Positions 1-7,900 are shown, counted from the first letter of the stretch. The stretch: 16,194 nt of DNA from CAZGHF01 sp964525595 (GCA_964525595.1 CAZGHF010000013.1:1-16194); one strand, 5' to 3'. Program-made: numbers and translations. Notes: generated by a model from the letters alone, not told the origin.

Positions 1-821
1 TTTCTTATATAAACGTCGTTAGATGATGCATGCCCTTTATCAGCTTCTTCTCCGCCATCTATTCTTATGCCTGGGTCGGATTCCCATACTAATCCATCAG
101 AAGAATGAGCGCTGTAAATTCGTTTAATATGCAATTCAACTCCAGGCAAGTCAGATTTTATAAAAGTATCCGGGCCAGTACGCGTATAATACATCCTGTA
201 TGTTCCATCAGGAGATATAACTACAGCCGGCATTCCGCCATAAAAATCTTCCATATTAGAAGACGTTAATTTAGTTTCATTCCCCCAGTTATACCCATCG
301 CTGGAAAAAGCAGTTAGCATATCAAAAGTTTCAGCACCCTTAGGAACAGACCACCATGCTCTATATCCCCCACCAGGAAGTTTAAGAATGCTAGGGGCTT
401 CGCCAATAGCGCTATCTCCTGAAATACTCCACGTCAAACCATCTTGCGAATACGCAACTTTGCCAAAATTACCTAAGTGCATGGCATAACTGCCATCTGG
501 AAGTTGGAAAACTTCATTATCAACAAATTCCCCAGCCATATTTAGACCTTCAGAGGTCCATTTTACATCTGCTTCTAATTCACTGCCAAACTCTTCAAAA
601 TGAAAAGTTTTTACTCCTTCTCGATCTTCAGATTGCTTTTCAATTTTGTCTTCTAAAATTTCTTTTTCTTCTTCAAGAGCTACTCCCTCCCCCCCGGATA
701 TCTGTTCTACCTCTTTTTCACCCCTAGGAGAAGTTACTTCTTCTTGTCGTAGTTGCCAAAATATTACTCCGCCAATAACTAAAACTGAGATAACTATAAT
801 TATTAAAATATTCCTTTTCAC
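1..821 (-). CDS. Membrane-anchored beta-propeller-like (sialidase/GH43-like) protein, C-terminus off the window
   Basis: The frame is open from a GTG codon at 819-821 to the left edge, giving about 273 visible residues with no stop, so the C-terminus is missing. The N-terminus has a positive patch (VKRN) and then about 20 hydrophobic residues, which I read as a signal anchor or uncleaved signal peptide. An acidic, Glu-rich linker follows to about residue 70. The rest shows recurring units with Asp-Gly and Trp, such as YSQDGLTWS, FSSDGYNWG and HSSDGLVWE, alternating with PDGxYxMYYT-like strands. This blade pattern resembles sialidase-type or GH32/43-type propellers of the cell surface. Catalytic residues cannot be assigned from a fragment. 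It follows the DUF5667-type gene by about 50 nt and may share its transcript. The GTG start is chosen because it directly precedes the anchor; no well-placed ribosome binding site is seen, and the frame stays open upstream, so the start is uncertain. Confidence 0.7.
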   Translation of the reverse strand, partial: MKRNILIIIVISVLVIGGVIFWQLRQEEVTSPRGEKEVEQISGGEGVALEEEKEILEDKIEKQSEDREGVKTFHFEEFGSELEADVKWTSEGLNMAGEFVDNEVFQLPDGSYAMHLGNFGKVAYSQDGLTWSISGDSAIGEAPSILKLPGGGYRAWWSVPKGAETFDMLTAFSSDGYNWGNETKLTSSNMEDFYGGMPAVVISPDGTYRMYYTRTGPDTFIKSDLPGVELHIKRIYSAHSSDGLVWESDPGIRIDGGEEADKGHASSNDVYIR

Positions 822-870
822 TGAAGTTAAAATAAAAGTGGCGGGAGATAAAAACTTTGGCTCACTCTCC

Positions 871-1749
871 TTAGTTATCAACAGTTTCTTCTTCTGGTAT
901 CTCCATCCCGCGACGCTGTAACTCTTCTATTCTTTCCCCTGAAGCTTTCTTTCTTAATGCCGCTTCGGCTTGGTCGGCTTCTCTTTGAATTCTCAATTCC
1001 TCCATTTCTTTTTCTGACAAAGGAGTCTTAACGCCGCTCCTTATAGTAAAAAAGCCACGAGAACATTCGTCTGGCGTTATTGCTCCCATTTCTTTACACA
1101 TAGCTTCAGTCTCTGCACATTGCTCTGGTGATACCCCCATTTCTATACAGAAAGCTTCAAGCGCTTCAAACGATTCAACAGCCTGAGGAAATTTTTCACA
1201 TTGCTCTGGCGGTCCTCCTTCTTTTATACAGAGAGCTCTAATCGAAAAACCCTGACCTGATTCTGCTGCCTTTTCAAGCCCTTCTTTTGTTGAAACTGTT
1301 ATTGCCCTTTCAATGGCCGGTTTTGCTTGTTCCGGCACTTTTTCCAACACTCTTTCTAATACAGTAATATGTTTCTGTGTGGCCTCGGTTATGGTCTTAG
1401 TTATTTCCTTAGTATCCTTTCCTTTAGTTTCAGCTTTCTTTGTTCTAAGCAAAGCTTTTACTAATTGGTTTTCATACCTTTCAAGTGTTTTTTCTAGAAG
1501 TTTTGGTTTTTCTTTTTCTGCCATAACTTTTGCTTCAGCCAGTCTTTCAGCCGCTAAGGCAGTGTGCCTTCCAGCTTTCTTAATGTCGCCAAAGGTAAAA
1601 AAAGTGCCAATCCTTTCTGCGATTCTTTCTAAGAAGTAAAACGGACTGTCAGGAGTAAGTCCTGGATCTGGAAGATTATCGTCTTGAGCAAAAGCCACCC
1701 CTCCAAATAAAAGCGACAAAACAATTATTGGCAATATTATTTTTTTCAT
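871..1749 (-). CDS. Secreted DUF5667-type protein with three Cys-pair motifs
   Basis: This is a 292-aa exported protein. Residues 1-21 are a clear signal peptide (MKKIILPIIVLSLLFGG then VAFAQ). Residues 28-80 read PGLTPDSPFYFLERIAERI and continue as a charged helix, which matches the DUF5667 family as I know it. Residues 60-165 are Lys/Glu-rich and probably a long alpha-helical or coiled region. Residues 174-229 contain three Cys pairs spaced by 9, 9 and 10 residues (C174/C184, C201/C211, C218/C229), each with a Gly-x-x-Pro-like middle and Glu before the second Cys. The C-terminus is charged and helical. Two further in-frame ATG codons lie at 1755 and 1761. A still longer reading frame would overlap tRNA-Trp and is rejected. 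The function is unknown; export to the cell surface or envelope is inferred from the signal peptide. Confidence 0.82.
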   Translation of the reverse strand: MKKIILPIIVLSLLFGGVAFAQDDNLPDPGLTPDSPFYFLERIAERIGTFFTFGDIKKAGRHTALAAERLAEAKVMAEKEKPKLLEKTLERYENQLVKALLRTKKAETKGKDTKEITKTITEATQKHITVLERVLEKVPEQAKPAIERAITVSTKEGLEKAAESGQGFSIRALCIKEGGPPEQCEKFPQAVESFEALEAFCIEMGVSPEQCAETEAMCKEMGAITPDECSRGFFTIRSGVKTPLSEKEMEELRIQREADQAEAALRKKASGERIEELQRRGMEIPEEETVDN

Positions 1750-1785
1750 ATTCATATACATTTTAACAAAAATCCGCCGAATTTG

Positions 1786-1856
1786 CGGGGGTTGAGAGAA
1801 TCGAACTCCCGACGACTGTTTTGGAGACAGCCATGATGCCACTTCACCAAACCCCC
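1786..1856 (-). tRNA. tRNA-Trp (anticodon CCA)
   Basis: The minus strand folds into a 71-nt cloverleaf. The acceptor stem is GGGGGTT paired with AACCCCC, the anticodon stem GCTGT/ACAGT encloses the loop CTCCAAA with anticodon CCA, and the T arm is GGGAG-TTCGATT-CTCTC. The discriminator base is G, as usual for bacterial tRNA-Trp. The 3' CCA is not encoded (GCA follows). It lies 29 nt downstream of the atpC stop. Confidence 0.95.
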
Positions 1857-1868
1857 TCTCTTTTTTAT

Positions 1869-1897
1869 ATACTAACTAACCCGAACTACCCCGTCAA
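1869..1897 (-). promoter_or_regulatory. Possible sigma70-type promoter for tRNA-Trp
   Basis: On the minus strand TTGACG (1897-1892) is followed after 17 nt by TAGTAT (1874-1869), placing a start site a few nt before the tRNA at 1856. The -35 box lies inside the end of atpC. The -10 box matches only 4 of 6 consensus positions, so this is tentative. Confidence 0.35.
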
Positions 1898-2131
1898 AAC
1901 TATCGCGTTTTTTGGATTAATTTGGGCAAACCCGTCTTTTATTTCAAAGCTTTTCTTGTCCTCGTCAAAACCGCTCCCCTTTCGGATTTTAATTTCTCCG
2001 GCACCCAAGGCAGTCACGAGCGGAACGTGATTCTCAAGAATGCTTATCTCACCGTCAGGCGTGGGTAAAGACAAAACCTCCGCCTCCCCTTCGTAGACCA
2101 CACCTTTTAAAGAATAAATAAAAACACGCAT
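1886..2131 (-). CDS. atpC: F1 ATP synthase epsilon subunit, short form without C-terminal helices
   Basis: The product is the epsilon subunit of the F1 central stalk, 81 aa. The sequence follows the N-terminal beta-sandwich of the family: it opens with a strand MRVFIYSLKGVVYEGEAE, then the conserved PDGEISILENHVPLVTAL segment, and ends with DGFAQINPKNAIVL. The usual bacterial protein is about 130-140 aa, with two C-terminal helices that can inhibit ATP hydrolysis. Those helices are absent here, because the stop codon falls at the end of the beta domain. The gene starts immediately after the atpD stop codon with no intervening base and is the last gene of the operon. Loss of the C-terminal domain suggests that this enzyme lacks epsilon-mediated autoinhibition (inference). 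Confidence 0.95.
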   Translation of the reverse strand: MRVFIYSLKGVVYEGEAEVLSLPTPDGEISILENHVPLVTALGAGEIKIRKGSGFDEDKKSFEIKDGFAQINPKNAIVLTG

Positions 2132-3499
2132 TTATTTAACATCATCAATCCCGCCGACCATGTAAAACGCTTGCTCGGCTTTTTCGTCGTGCTTACCTTC
2201 AATTATTTCCCCGAATCCTTTCACGGTTTCTTTAATCGGCACGTAAACGCCCGGCCGGCCGGTAAAGGCTTCGGCAACCTGAAACGGCTGGGAAAGAAAC
2301 TTCTGGATTTTCCTTGCTCGTCCCACTAAAACTTTGTCCTCATCCGATAATTCCTCAATACCTAAAATGGCGATGATGTCCTGCAAATCCTTGTAGCGCT
2401 GGAGAATTCTCTGAACTTCCCGGGCAACTTTGTAGTGCTCGTCGCCGACAACGGACGGCTCAAGTGCGGTGGAAGTCGAATCAAGCGGGTCAACAGCCGG
2501 ATAAATTCCCAACTCCGACAAATTTCGCGAGAGAACGATGGTTGAATCAAGGTGAGCAAAAGTCGTAGCCGGGGCCGGGTCAGTGATGTCATCTGCCGGT
2601 ACATAAATGGCCTGGACCGAAGTAACCGAACCTTTCTTGGTCGAAGTAATTCTCTCCTGCAGTTCACCCATCTCGGTGGCAAGAGTCGGCTGATAACCGA
2701 CGGCCGAGGGCATCCGGCCCAAAAGAGCGGAGACCTCCGAACCGGCTTGGACAAAACGAAAGATGTTGTCTATGAAAAGCAGAACGTCTTTGTTCTTCTT
2801 GTCCCGGAAATATTCAGCCATCGTAAGAGCAGCGAGTCCCACCCGGAGACGGGCTCCCGGCACCTCGTTCATCTGGCCGAAAACAAGTGCCGTCTGAGGC
2901 AGAACACCCGACTCTTTCATTTCGTTATACAAATCATTGCCTTCACGGGTTCTCTCCCCCACCCCGGCAAAAACCGAATACCCTTTGTGAACGGCGGCGA
3001 TGTTTCTGATAAACTCCTGGAGCAAAACTGTTTTACCGACACCGGCTCCGCCAAAAAGACCGATTTTCCCTCCCTTAATGAAAGGTGCCACCAGGTCAAT
3101 AACCTTAATGCCGGTTTCAAAAACTTGCTTCTCCGTTGATTGCTCGGTAAACTTCGGCGCCTTGCGATGAATCGGCCAATACTCCTCCACTCCCTCCAAG
3201 GGTTCTTTCTCATCAACCGGTTGCCCGAGCAAGTTAAAAAGCCGACCCAGAGTTTTCTCGCCTACCGGTACGGAAATGGGACCACCGGTGTCCGTCACTT
3301 CCATTCCTCTCCGCAATCCTTCGGTTGGCGTTACTGCCACCGTCCGAACCTTGTTGTCGCCGATGTGATGCGCAACCTCCAAGACACTCTTCCGGTCTTT
3401 CTCTTTAATCTCCAAAGCGTTATAAATATCCGGCAGTTTTTCTTCAAACTCAACGTCAATTACCGGACCGATTATTTGAATTATTTTTCCTTTGTTCAT
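2132..3499 (-). CDS. atpD: F1 ATP synthase beta subunit (catalytic)
   Basis: This is the 455-aa catalytic beta subunit of the cytoplasmic F1 head; it binds ADP and phosphate and makes ATP. Visible signatures are the N-terminal barrel (GKIIQIIGPVIDVEF), the P-loop GGAGVGKT at about residues 150-157, the catalytic Glu in GERTREGND at about residue 182, and an ELSDED motif corresponding to the DELSEED lever that contacts gamma. The start at 3499 is chosen because homology begins at MNKGKIIQ. The 16-codon upstream extension would overlap the atpG coding end and has no family resemblance. The gene lies 16 nt after atpG and abuts atpC. No strong Shine-Dalgarno site is visible, so coupling to upstream translation is likely. 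Confidence 0.98.
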   Translation of the reverse strand: MNKGKIIQIIGPVIDVEFEEKLPDIYNALEIKEKDRKSVLEVAHHIGDNKVRTVAVTPTEGLRRGMEVTDTGGPISVPVGEKTLGRLFNLLGQPVDEKEPLEGVEEYWPIHRKAPKFTEQSTEKQVFETGIKVIDLVAPFIKGGKIGLFGGAGVGKTVLLQEFIRNIAAVHKGYSVFAGVGERTREGNDLYNEMKESGVLPQTALVFGQMNEVPGARLRVGLAALTMAEYFRDKKNKDVLLFIDNIFRFVQAGSEVSALLGRMPSAVGYQPTLATEMGELQERITSTKKGSVTSVQAIYVPADDITDPAPATTFAHLDSTIVLSRNLSELGIYPAVDPLDSTSTALEPSVVGDEHYKVAREVQRILQRYKDLQDIIAILGIEELSDEDKVLVGRARKIQKFLSQPFQVAEAFTGRPGVYVPIKETVKGFGEIIEGKHDEKAEQAFYMVGGIDDVK

Positions 3500-3515
3500 A
3501 TGACTTGTGTCTTTT

Positions 3516-4451
3516 TTAATTCTCCAGCGCCGCCGCGCCGGAAACAATCTCCGTTAATTCTCTTGTAATTTGTGTTTGTCGCGCCTTATTGTACACCAAT
3601 TCCAAATTATCTATAAGCTCCGAGGCATTGTCCGACGCATTTTTCATCGCCACCATCCGGGCCGAGTGCTCCGAAGCGTTCGCTTCAAGAATAATGTGAT
3701 AAATCTGAATCTCAAGAAGAAGAGGTAAAAGTTTGGTAAGCGCTTCTTCGGGCGAAGGTTCAAAAATATAACCGGCCCGTGTTCCTTTACTTTTACCAAG
3801 CACTTCCGGAGTGCCGGTATACTTCCCCTGAAGAGGAATGATTTCATTTATCCTTTTCTCTATTCCTTCTTGCGTAAAAGGCAGGATTTTTTCCAAAACC
3901 ACTTCCTGTTTTATAACCGATAAAAAATTAGTATAGACCGCGTAAATTTCCCCATACTCACCTTTGGAATAGAGTTCGCTGATTAAGTCCGACAAAAATT
4001 TTGTCTCATCTATCGCGCCATAGTCCCCGGTCCCGGTTATCTTCTCCGCCAAATTCACGCCTCTTTTCACGCAAAAATCTGCTCCTTTTTTCCCGACCGC
4101 TATCACATCCACCGTTCCCGCGGCCCTAGATTTTATAAAATTATTCGCGGCTCGCAAAACGTTTCCGGAAAATGCTCCGCACAAACCCTTGTCGGAGGTC
4201 ACCACCACGAGACAAGTTTTTTTACTCTCGTGACTCTTAAGAAGCGAACTTGAATTCAAGTTTTCCAAATCAAAACCGCCGACCAGATTCTTCAAAATCT
4301 CAAAAGCGGCAAGCGAATAAGCCCGAGAACGTAAAGCAATCTCCTGGCTCTTTCTCATCTTTACGGCCGAAACCGCTTCCATCGCTTTCGTAATCTGGGC
4401 AATGTTTTTCGTCGAACGAATCCTCTTTTTTATCTGTCGGGATGAAGCCAT
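3516..4451 (-). CDS. atpG: F1 ATP synthase gamma subunit (central rotor)
   Basis: The 311-aa gamma subunit forms the coiled-coil rotor shaft that turns inside the alpha3beta3 head. The N-terminal helix (SRQIKKRIRSTKNIAQITKAM, then EAVSAVKM) is the hallmark of the family. The C-terminal helix carries the usual pattern from MKNASDNASELI to TRELTEIVSGAAAL. The middle is the alpha/beta domain, with SDKGLCGAFSGNV near residues 87-99. At 311 aa it is slightly longer than the common 285-295. Its ATG overlaps the atpA stop codon (TAATG), so translational coupling is likely. It is the sixth of the eight core subunit genes, in the standard order. Confidence 0.97.
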   Translation of the reverse strand: MASSRQIKKRIRSTKNIAQITKAMEAVSAVKMRKSQEIALRSRAYSLAAFEILKNLVGGFDLENLNSSSLLKSHESKKTCLVVVTSDKGLCGAFSGNVLRAANNFIKSRAAGTVDVIAVGKKGADFCVKRGVNLAEKITGTGDYGAIDETKFLSDLISELYSKGEYGEIYAVYTNFLSVIKQEVVLEKILPFTQEGIEKRINEIIPLQGKYTGTPEVLGKSKGTRAGYIFEPSPEEALTKLLPLLLEIQIYHIILEANASEHSARMVAMKNASDNASELIDNLELVYNKARQTQITRELTEIVSGAAALEN

Positions 4452-5995
4452 TAAGTTTTATCAAAATAATTTTTACTGAAGTCCTCCGCCACTTTTTTCA
4501 GCTCTCCCTCCAAATCTTCGGAGAGCTCTCCGGTCTTCCTAATCTTCTCCAAAATCTGCCCCTCTCGTTCTTTAATAAATCGCAGGAAACTTTCCTCAAA
4601 TTCCTGAATCCGTTCAACCGGCACCTCGTCCAGGAAACCGTTTACCGCCGCATAAATTGAGGCCACCTGTTCCTCAAAAGGCATCGGAGCATACTGCGGC
4701 TGTTTCAAAAGTTCGGTGAGTCGGCTCCCCCGCTCAATTTGTTTCTTTGTTTCTTCATCCAGGTCCTGTCCAAACTGCACGAAAGCGGCAAGCTCTCGGT
4801 ATTGGGCAAGCTCCAGTCGCAATTTGCCGGCAACTTTTTTCATCGCCTTGGTCTGGGCATTCGAACCCACCCGGGAGACGGAAAGTCCTACACTCAAAGC
4901 CGGCCGAATACCCTGATAAAAAAGTTCCGGTTCCAGATAAATCTGCCCGTCGGTGATTGAAATAACGTTCGTCGGGATGTAGGCAGAGATGTCGGCTAGT
5001 TGGGTTTCGATGATAGGCAAGGCCGTGAGTGACCCGCCGCCATGCTTTTTATTCATCTTCGCCGCCCGTTCCAGAAGCCGGGAATGAAGATAAAAAATGT
5101 CTCCCGGATAAGCCTCGCGACCAGGCGGCCGCTTTAGAAGAAGCGAAATCTGCCGGTAAGCCCAGGCGTGCTTGGTAAGGTCATCGTAAATTACGAGAGC
5201 ATCGCCGCCCTTGTCCATAAAGTATTCCCCCATCGCACAGCCGGCATAAGGGGCAATGTACTGAAGTGAAGCGGGGGTGGAAGCGCCGGTTGAAACAACA
5301 ATCGTGTAATCCATCGCTCCTTCTTCTTTTAAGCGCTTGACGAGAGCCGCTACTTTGGATTCTTTCTGGCCGACTGCCACATAAATACAAATCGGCGTCT
5401 TGTACCTTTTGTCTTTCCCTTGGTTGATAATTGTGTCCACCACCAGAGCAGTTTTACCTATCTGCCGGTCACCGATTATAAGCTCCCGCTGGCCGCGACC
5501 GATGGGAATTATCGCATCAATGGCTTTAATCCCGGTATGAATGGGGGTATTTACCGACTCTCTGGTGATAACACCCGAGGCAATTTTCTCAATGGGATAA
5601 AGTTTGTTGGATTTTATCGCCGGCCCGCCGTCAAGCGGCTCGCCCAAGGGATTCACCACCCGGCCCAAAAATTCTTCACCGACCGGAATTGAAAGAAGCT
5701 TGCCGGTTGATTTAACGGTCTGTCCTTCTTTTATAAGACGGGTGTCTCCCAAAACGATTGCCCCCAATGAATCCTCAAGAAGATTCAAAGCCAAACCTTT
5801 GACTTTGCCGCTCTCGGTTTCAAATTCAAGTATTTCCGAATACATTGCCTCCGAAAGACCCCTGATTTCGGCAACGCCGTCACCGACTTTAAAAACCTTA
5901 CCGACGTTCTCGGCCCGAAGCTGCTGTTTCGTCTCCGAAATCTGGCTTTTTAATTCTTGTAAAATTTTGTCTTTGTTATTTAAATTATTACTCAT
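4451..5995 (-). CDS. atpA: F1 ATP synthase alpha subunit
   Basis: The 514-aa alpha subunit alternates with beta in the F1 head and carries the non-catalytic nucleotide sites. The P-loop GDRQIGKT is at residues 175-182, and the region with the arginine finger reads SVSRVGSNAQTKAMK. The C-terminal helical part (LAAFVQFGQDLDEETKKQIERG) is typical. The N-terminal 25 residues are amphipathic and should bind the delta subunit. Length is normal for the family (about 500-515). Only 3 nt separate it from the atpH stop, and its own stop overlaps the atpG start, consistent with one polycistronic mRNA. Confidence 0.98.
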   Translation of the reverse strand: MSNNLNNKDKILQELKSQISETKQQLRAENVGKVFKVGDGVAEIRGLSEAMYSEILEFETESGKVKGLALNLLEDSLGAIVLGDTRLIKEGQTVKSTGKLLSIPVGEEFLGRVVNPLGEPLDGGPAIKSNKLYPIEKIASGVITRESVNTPIHTGIKAIDAIIPIGRGQRELIIGDRQIGKTALVVDTIINQGKDKRYKTPICIYVAVGQKESKVAALVKRLKEEGAMDYTIVVSTGASTPASLQYIAPYAGCAMGEYFMDKGGDALVIYDDLTKHAWAYRQISLLLKRPPGREAYPGDIFYLHSRLLERAAKMNKKHGGGSLTALPIIETQLADISAYIPTNVISITDGQIYLEPELFYQGIRPALSVGLSVSRVGSNAQTKAMKKVAGKLRLELAQYRELAAFVQFGQDLDEETKKQIERGSRLTELLKQPQYAPMPFEEQVASIYAAVNGFLDEVPVERIQEFEESFLRFIKEREGQILEKIRKTGELSEDLEGELKKVAEDFSKNYFDKT

Positions 5996-5998
5996 ATT

Positions 5999-6370
5999 TT
6001 AAATTTCCAATGACTCTTTCAAGCGATTAACTCTGGCTCTTAGCGTGTTGTCTATCAGCTTATCGCCGACTTTTATTCTCACACCACCCAGAATTTTCGC
6101 ATCTTCCCTAAAAACCACCTCACCTTTCAGTTTATCTTTTAGTTTTGAGCTATCCTTATCAACAGTCGTCACTTCAATCTTCTCCTTGCCGCTTCTTAAA
6201 AGATAAACCTTCTCAAACTCCTGAATTACGAGATTGGCTTTTGACAAGTCGCCGTTTTTGAGCATCGCTCCCACGAACTTTTTTATTGTTTCCTTACTGC
6301 GGCTTTCAGAAGCCTCATTTACCAAGTCATAGAGCACTTCTGCATATTGTTTTGGTGTGTACTTGCCCAT
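5999..6370 (-). CDS. atpH: F1 ATP synthase delta subunit, shortened
   Basis: Delta links the top of the F1 head to the peripheral stalk. The 123-aa product is about 50 residues shorter than the usual 175-180. The C-terminal signature is well kept: ILGGVRIKVGDKLIDNTLRA, then RVNRLKESL (canonical GGxxxRxGDKxxDxSxRxRLxxL). The N-terminal part keeps the start of the helical bundle (YAEVLYDLVNEA), but the rest of the six-helix domain appears condensed. Position between atpF and atpA is canonical, which supports the assignment despite low overall similarity in the N-terminal half. The gene starts 11 nt after atpF. An imperfect heptamer-type repeat spans the atpF end and this gap. Confidence 0.9.
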   Translation of the reverse strand: MGKYTPKQYAEVLYDLVNEASESRSKETIKKFVGAMLKNGDLSKANLVIQEFEKVYLLRSGKEKIEVTTVDKDSSKLKDKLKGEVVFREDAKILGGVRIKVGDKLIDNTLRARVNRLKESLEI

Positions 6371-6373
6371 GTC

Positions 6374-6401
6374 GTTATCAGCTACTGGTTGTTAGCTACC
6401 A
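6374..6401. repeat. Heptamer-period degenerate repeat across the atpF end
   Basis: On the plus strand four 7-nt units follow one another (GTTATCA, GCTACTG and two related units). This is equivalent to two 14-nt copies, 6372-6385 and 6386-6399, with 11 of 14 bases identical. The repeat contains the atpF stop codon and most of the 11-nt atpF-atpH gap. Confidence 0.6.
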
Positions 6402-6888
6402 GTTTCAACGCTTCCGCGACCAGTTTTTCCTGGGTTTCCCGGTCAACCAGATCGCCAACCGACTTTTCAACCGCCAGAGCCACAACTTCGGCAATTTCCT
6501 TTTTTACTTCCTGAAATATCTTCTCCCGCTCGGCTTCAATCTTCTTTTTGGCGTCTTTCATAAGCTTCTCCGACTTCCCGTGAGTCAAGGCCAGCATATC
6601 CTCCTGGACTTTTCTTGCCGCTTGCTCGGCTTTTCCGATAATCTCCTCCGACTTAACTCTGGCTTCATCCAAAACTCTCTCCTTGAGCGTCTCAATTTCA
6701 GCCATCTTTTCATCAACGCTTCTTGACCTTTTAATCGCCTCTTCAATTTTCTTCCGCCTTTCACTCAAAATTCTCACCACCGGCCCATAAGCAAATTTCT
6801 TAAGAATAAAAAGAAGAATTGCAAAATTTACAATTTGGGCAAGGAGAACCTTCCACTCTATGCCGAGATTGCGGATTAACTCCGACAT
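6382..6888 (-). CDS. atpF: Fo ATP synthase b subunit (peripheral stalk)
   Basis: The 168-aa b subunit has one N-terminal membrane helix (WKVLLAQIVNFAILLFILKK, about residues 12-31). A long charged coiled coil rich in Lys, Glu and Ala follows to about residue 150, and a C-terminal segment should contact delta. This is the standard architecture and length. It lies between atpE and atpH, with 10- and 11-nt gaps. The last codons (VANNQ) and the stop lie inside a 14-nt imperfect tandem repeat, so the extreme C-terminus may have been created by that repeat. Confidence 0.96.
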   Translation of the reverse strand: MSELIRNLGIEWKVLLAQIVNFAILLFILKKFAYGPVVRILSERRKKIEEAIKRSRSVDEKMAEIETLKERVLDEARVKSEEIIGKAEQAARKVQEDMLALTHGKSEKLMKDAKKKIEAEREKIFQEVKKEIAEVVALAVEKSVGDLVDRETQEKLVAEALKLVANNQ

Positions 6889-6898
6889 TTAGGTTAAT

Positions 6899-7126
6899 TT
6901 ATACGAATTTAATGATAAGCGCCACGACAAGGGCGTAGATCGCAATAGCTTCTGCAAAAGCAATCGCTAAAATCATCGCCGTCTGTATCTGCGGCGCAGC
7001 TTCCGGATTCCGACCGATTGCCTCCATGGCTTTTGCCGCAAGCTTACCAATTCCGAGAGCGGGACCTAAAGACCCAACAGCGATAGCGAAGGCGGCAGCA
7101 ATCGAATTCAAATCTAATCCTTCCAT
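6899..7126 (-). CDS. atpE: Fo ATP synthase c subunit (rotor ring), proton-type residues
   Basis: This 75-aa hairpin of two membrane helices forms the rotating c ring. Helix 1 (about residues 8-33) holds the Gly/Ala-rich packing stretch GSLGPALGIG. The polar loop is RNPEA, with Asn in place of the more usual Gln of the RQP motif. Helix 2 (about 46-73) carries the ion-binding Glu59 in AFAEAIAIYALV. Positions that are Gln and Ser in sodium-binding rings such as that of Ilyobacter are Ile26 and Ala60 here, which argues for proton coupling. Length and place between atpB and atpF are standard. No strong Shine-Dalgarno site is visible in the 36-nt gap before it. Confidence 0.97.
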   Translation of the reverse strand: MEGLDLNSIAAAFAIAVGSLGPALGIGKLAAKAMEAIGRNPEAAPQIQTAMILAIAFAEAIAIYALVVALIIKFV

Positions 7127-7162
7127 GCTTTTTATTTTTGTTTATAAGTCATTCTCTTTGAC

Positions 7163-7900
7163 TTAGTGATGTTCCGTTGCGACTACAAGGAACATCATGG
7201 TCAGCACCGCAAAAATTAGCGCTTGGATAAAACCGACAAAGAGCTCAAGCCCGTAAAATGGTACTGGTGCAACATATGGCACCAAAAAAGTAACAATGAC
7301 GAGCAGAACCTCGCCGGCAAATATGTTCCCAAACAACCTGAATGAGAATGAGATAATTTTAGCAAACTCGCTTATAAATTCAAGTATTCCGACAAAAAAA
7401 CCAATCGGACTTTTAAAGTTCAAAAATTTGCCAATGTATTTGAAAACCCCCAGCGAAACCATTCCGAAAAAGTGGCTAAGTGTCACGGCAATAAAAGCCA
7501 GAGCCAGCGTCATGTTCAACTCGGAGTTAACCGACCGGAAAAACGGCACAAAAGTTTCGCCGCGACTCGTGTGTTCAAAAAACCCAATACTCCCCACCCC
7601 GGGCAAAATCCCGGCCCAATTGGCAGCCAAAACGAAAATAAAAATCGTTGCGACAATCGGAAAAAACTTCTCGGCCTTCTCCCGGTCGCCGGCAACGGTG
7701 GTCATAAATTCCAAGATGCCGCCAATCACGAATTCGGTGGCGTTCTGTACCCCGCTGGGCACCATTTTCATTTTATTCCCCAACAAAAGCGCCCCAGCTA
7801 TGAGAAACGCCATAACAAGCCAGGACGTCAAAAGCGTATTAGTGAGGGGAAATCCGAAAATTTCTATTATTTTCTCTGCCGCCAGGGATACGTGAACCAT
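7163..7900 (-). CDS. atpB: Fo ATP synthase a subunit (ion channel)
   Basis: The 245-aa membrane protein forms the two half-channels next to the c ring. It has five or six hydrophobic helices, for example residues 24-41 and 82-100 and the C-terminal helices. The essential Arg is R188 in the conserved SFRLFGNIFAGE, and a conserved Gln lies in FVGFIQALIFAVLT (about 222-235). The overall pattern matches AtpB and its length is typical. It starts 2 nt after the atpZ stop, so it is probably co-translated with it. Confidence 0.96.
   Translation of the reverse strand: MVHVSLAAEKIIEIFGFPLTNTLLTSWLVMAFLIAGALLLGNKMKMVPSGVQNATEFVIGGILEFMTTVAGDREKAEKFFPIVATIFIFVLAANWAGILPGVGSIGFFEHTSRGETFVPFFRSVNSELNMTLALAFIAVTLSHFFGMVSLGVFKYIGKFLNFKSPIGFFVGILEFISEFAKIISFSFRLFGNIFAGEVLLVIVTFLVPYVAPVPFYGLELFVGFIQALIFAVLTMMFLVVATEHH

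Noticed and set aside
1750..1842. Upstream extension of the DUF5667-type gene through tRNA-Trp
   Set aside because: It would translate the tRNA gene and hide the signal peptide; the ATG codons at 1749-1761 fit export.
3497..3547. Upstream extension of atpD to 3547
   Set aside because: It overlaps the end of atpG, encodes an unrelated basic peptide and starts before the conserved MNKGKIIQ N-terminus.
2552..3568. Plus-strand open frames opposite atpD and atpG
   Set aside because: They are antisense shadows of strongly conserved ATP synthase genes and match no family.
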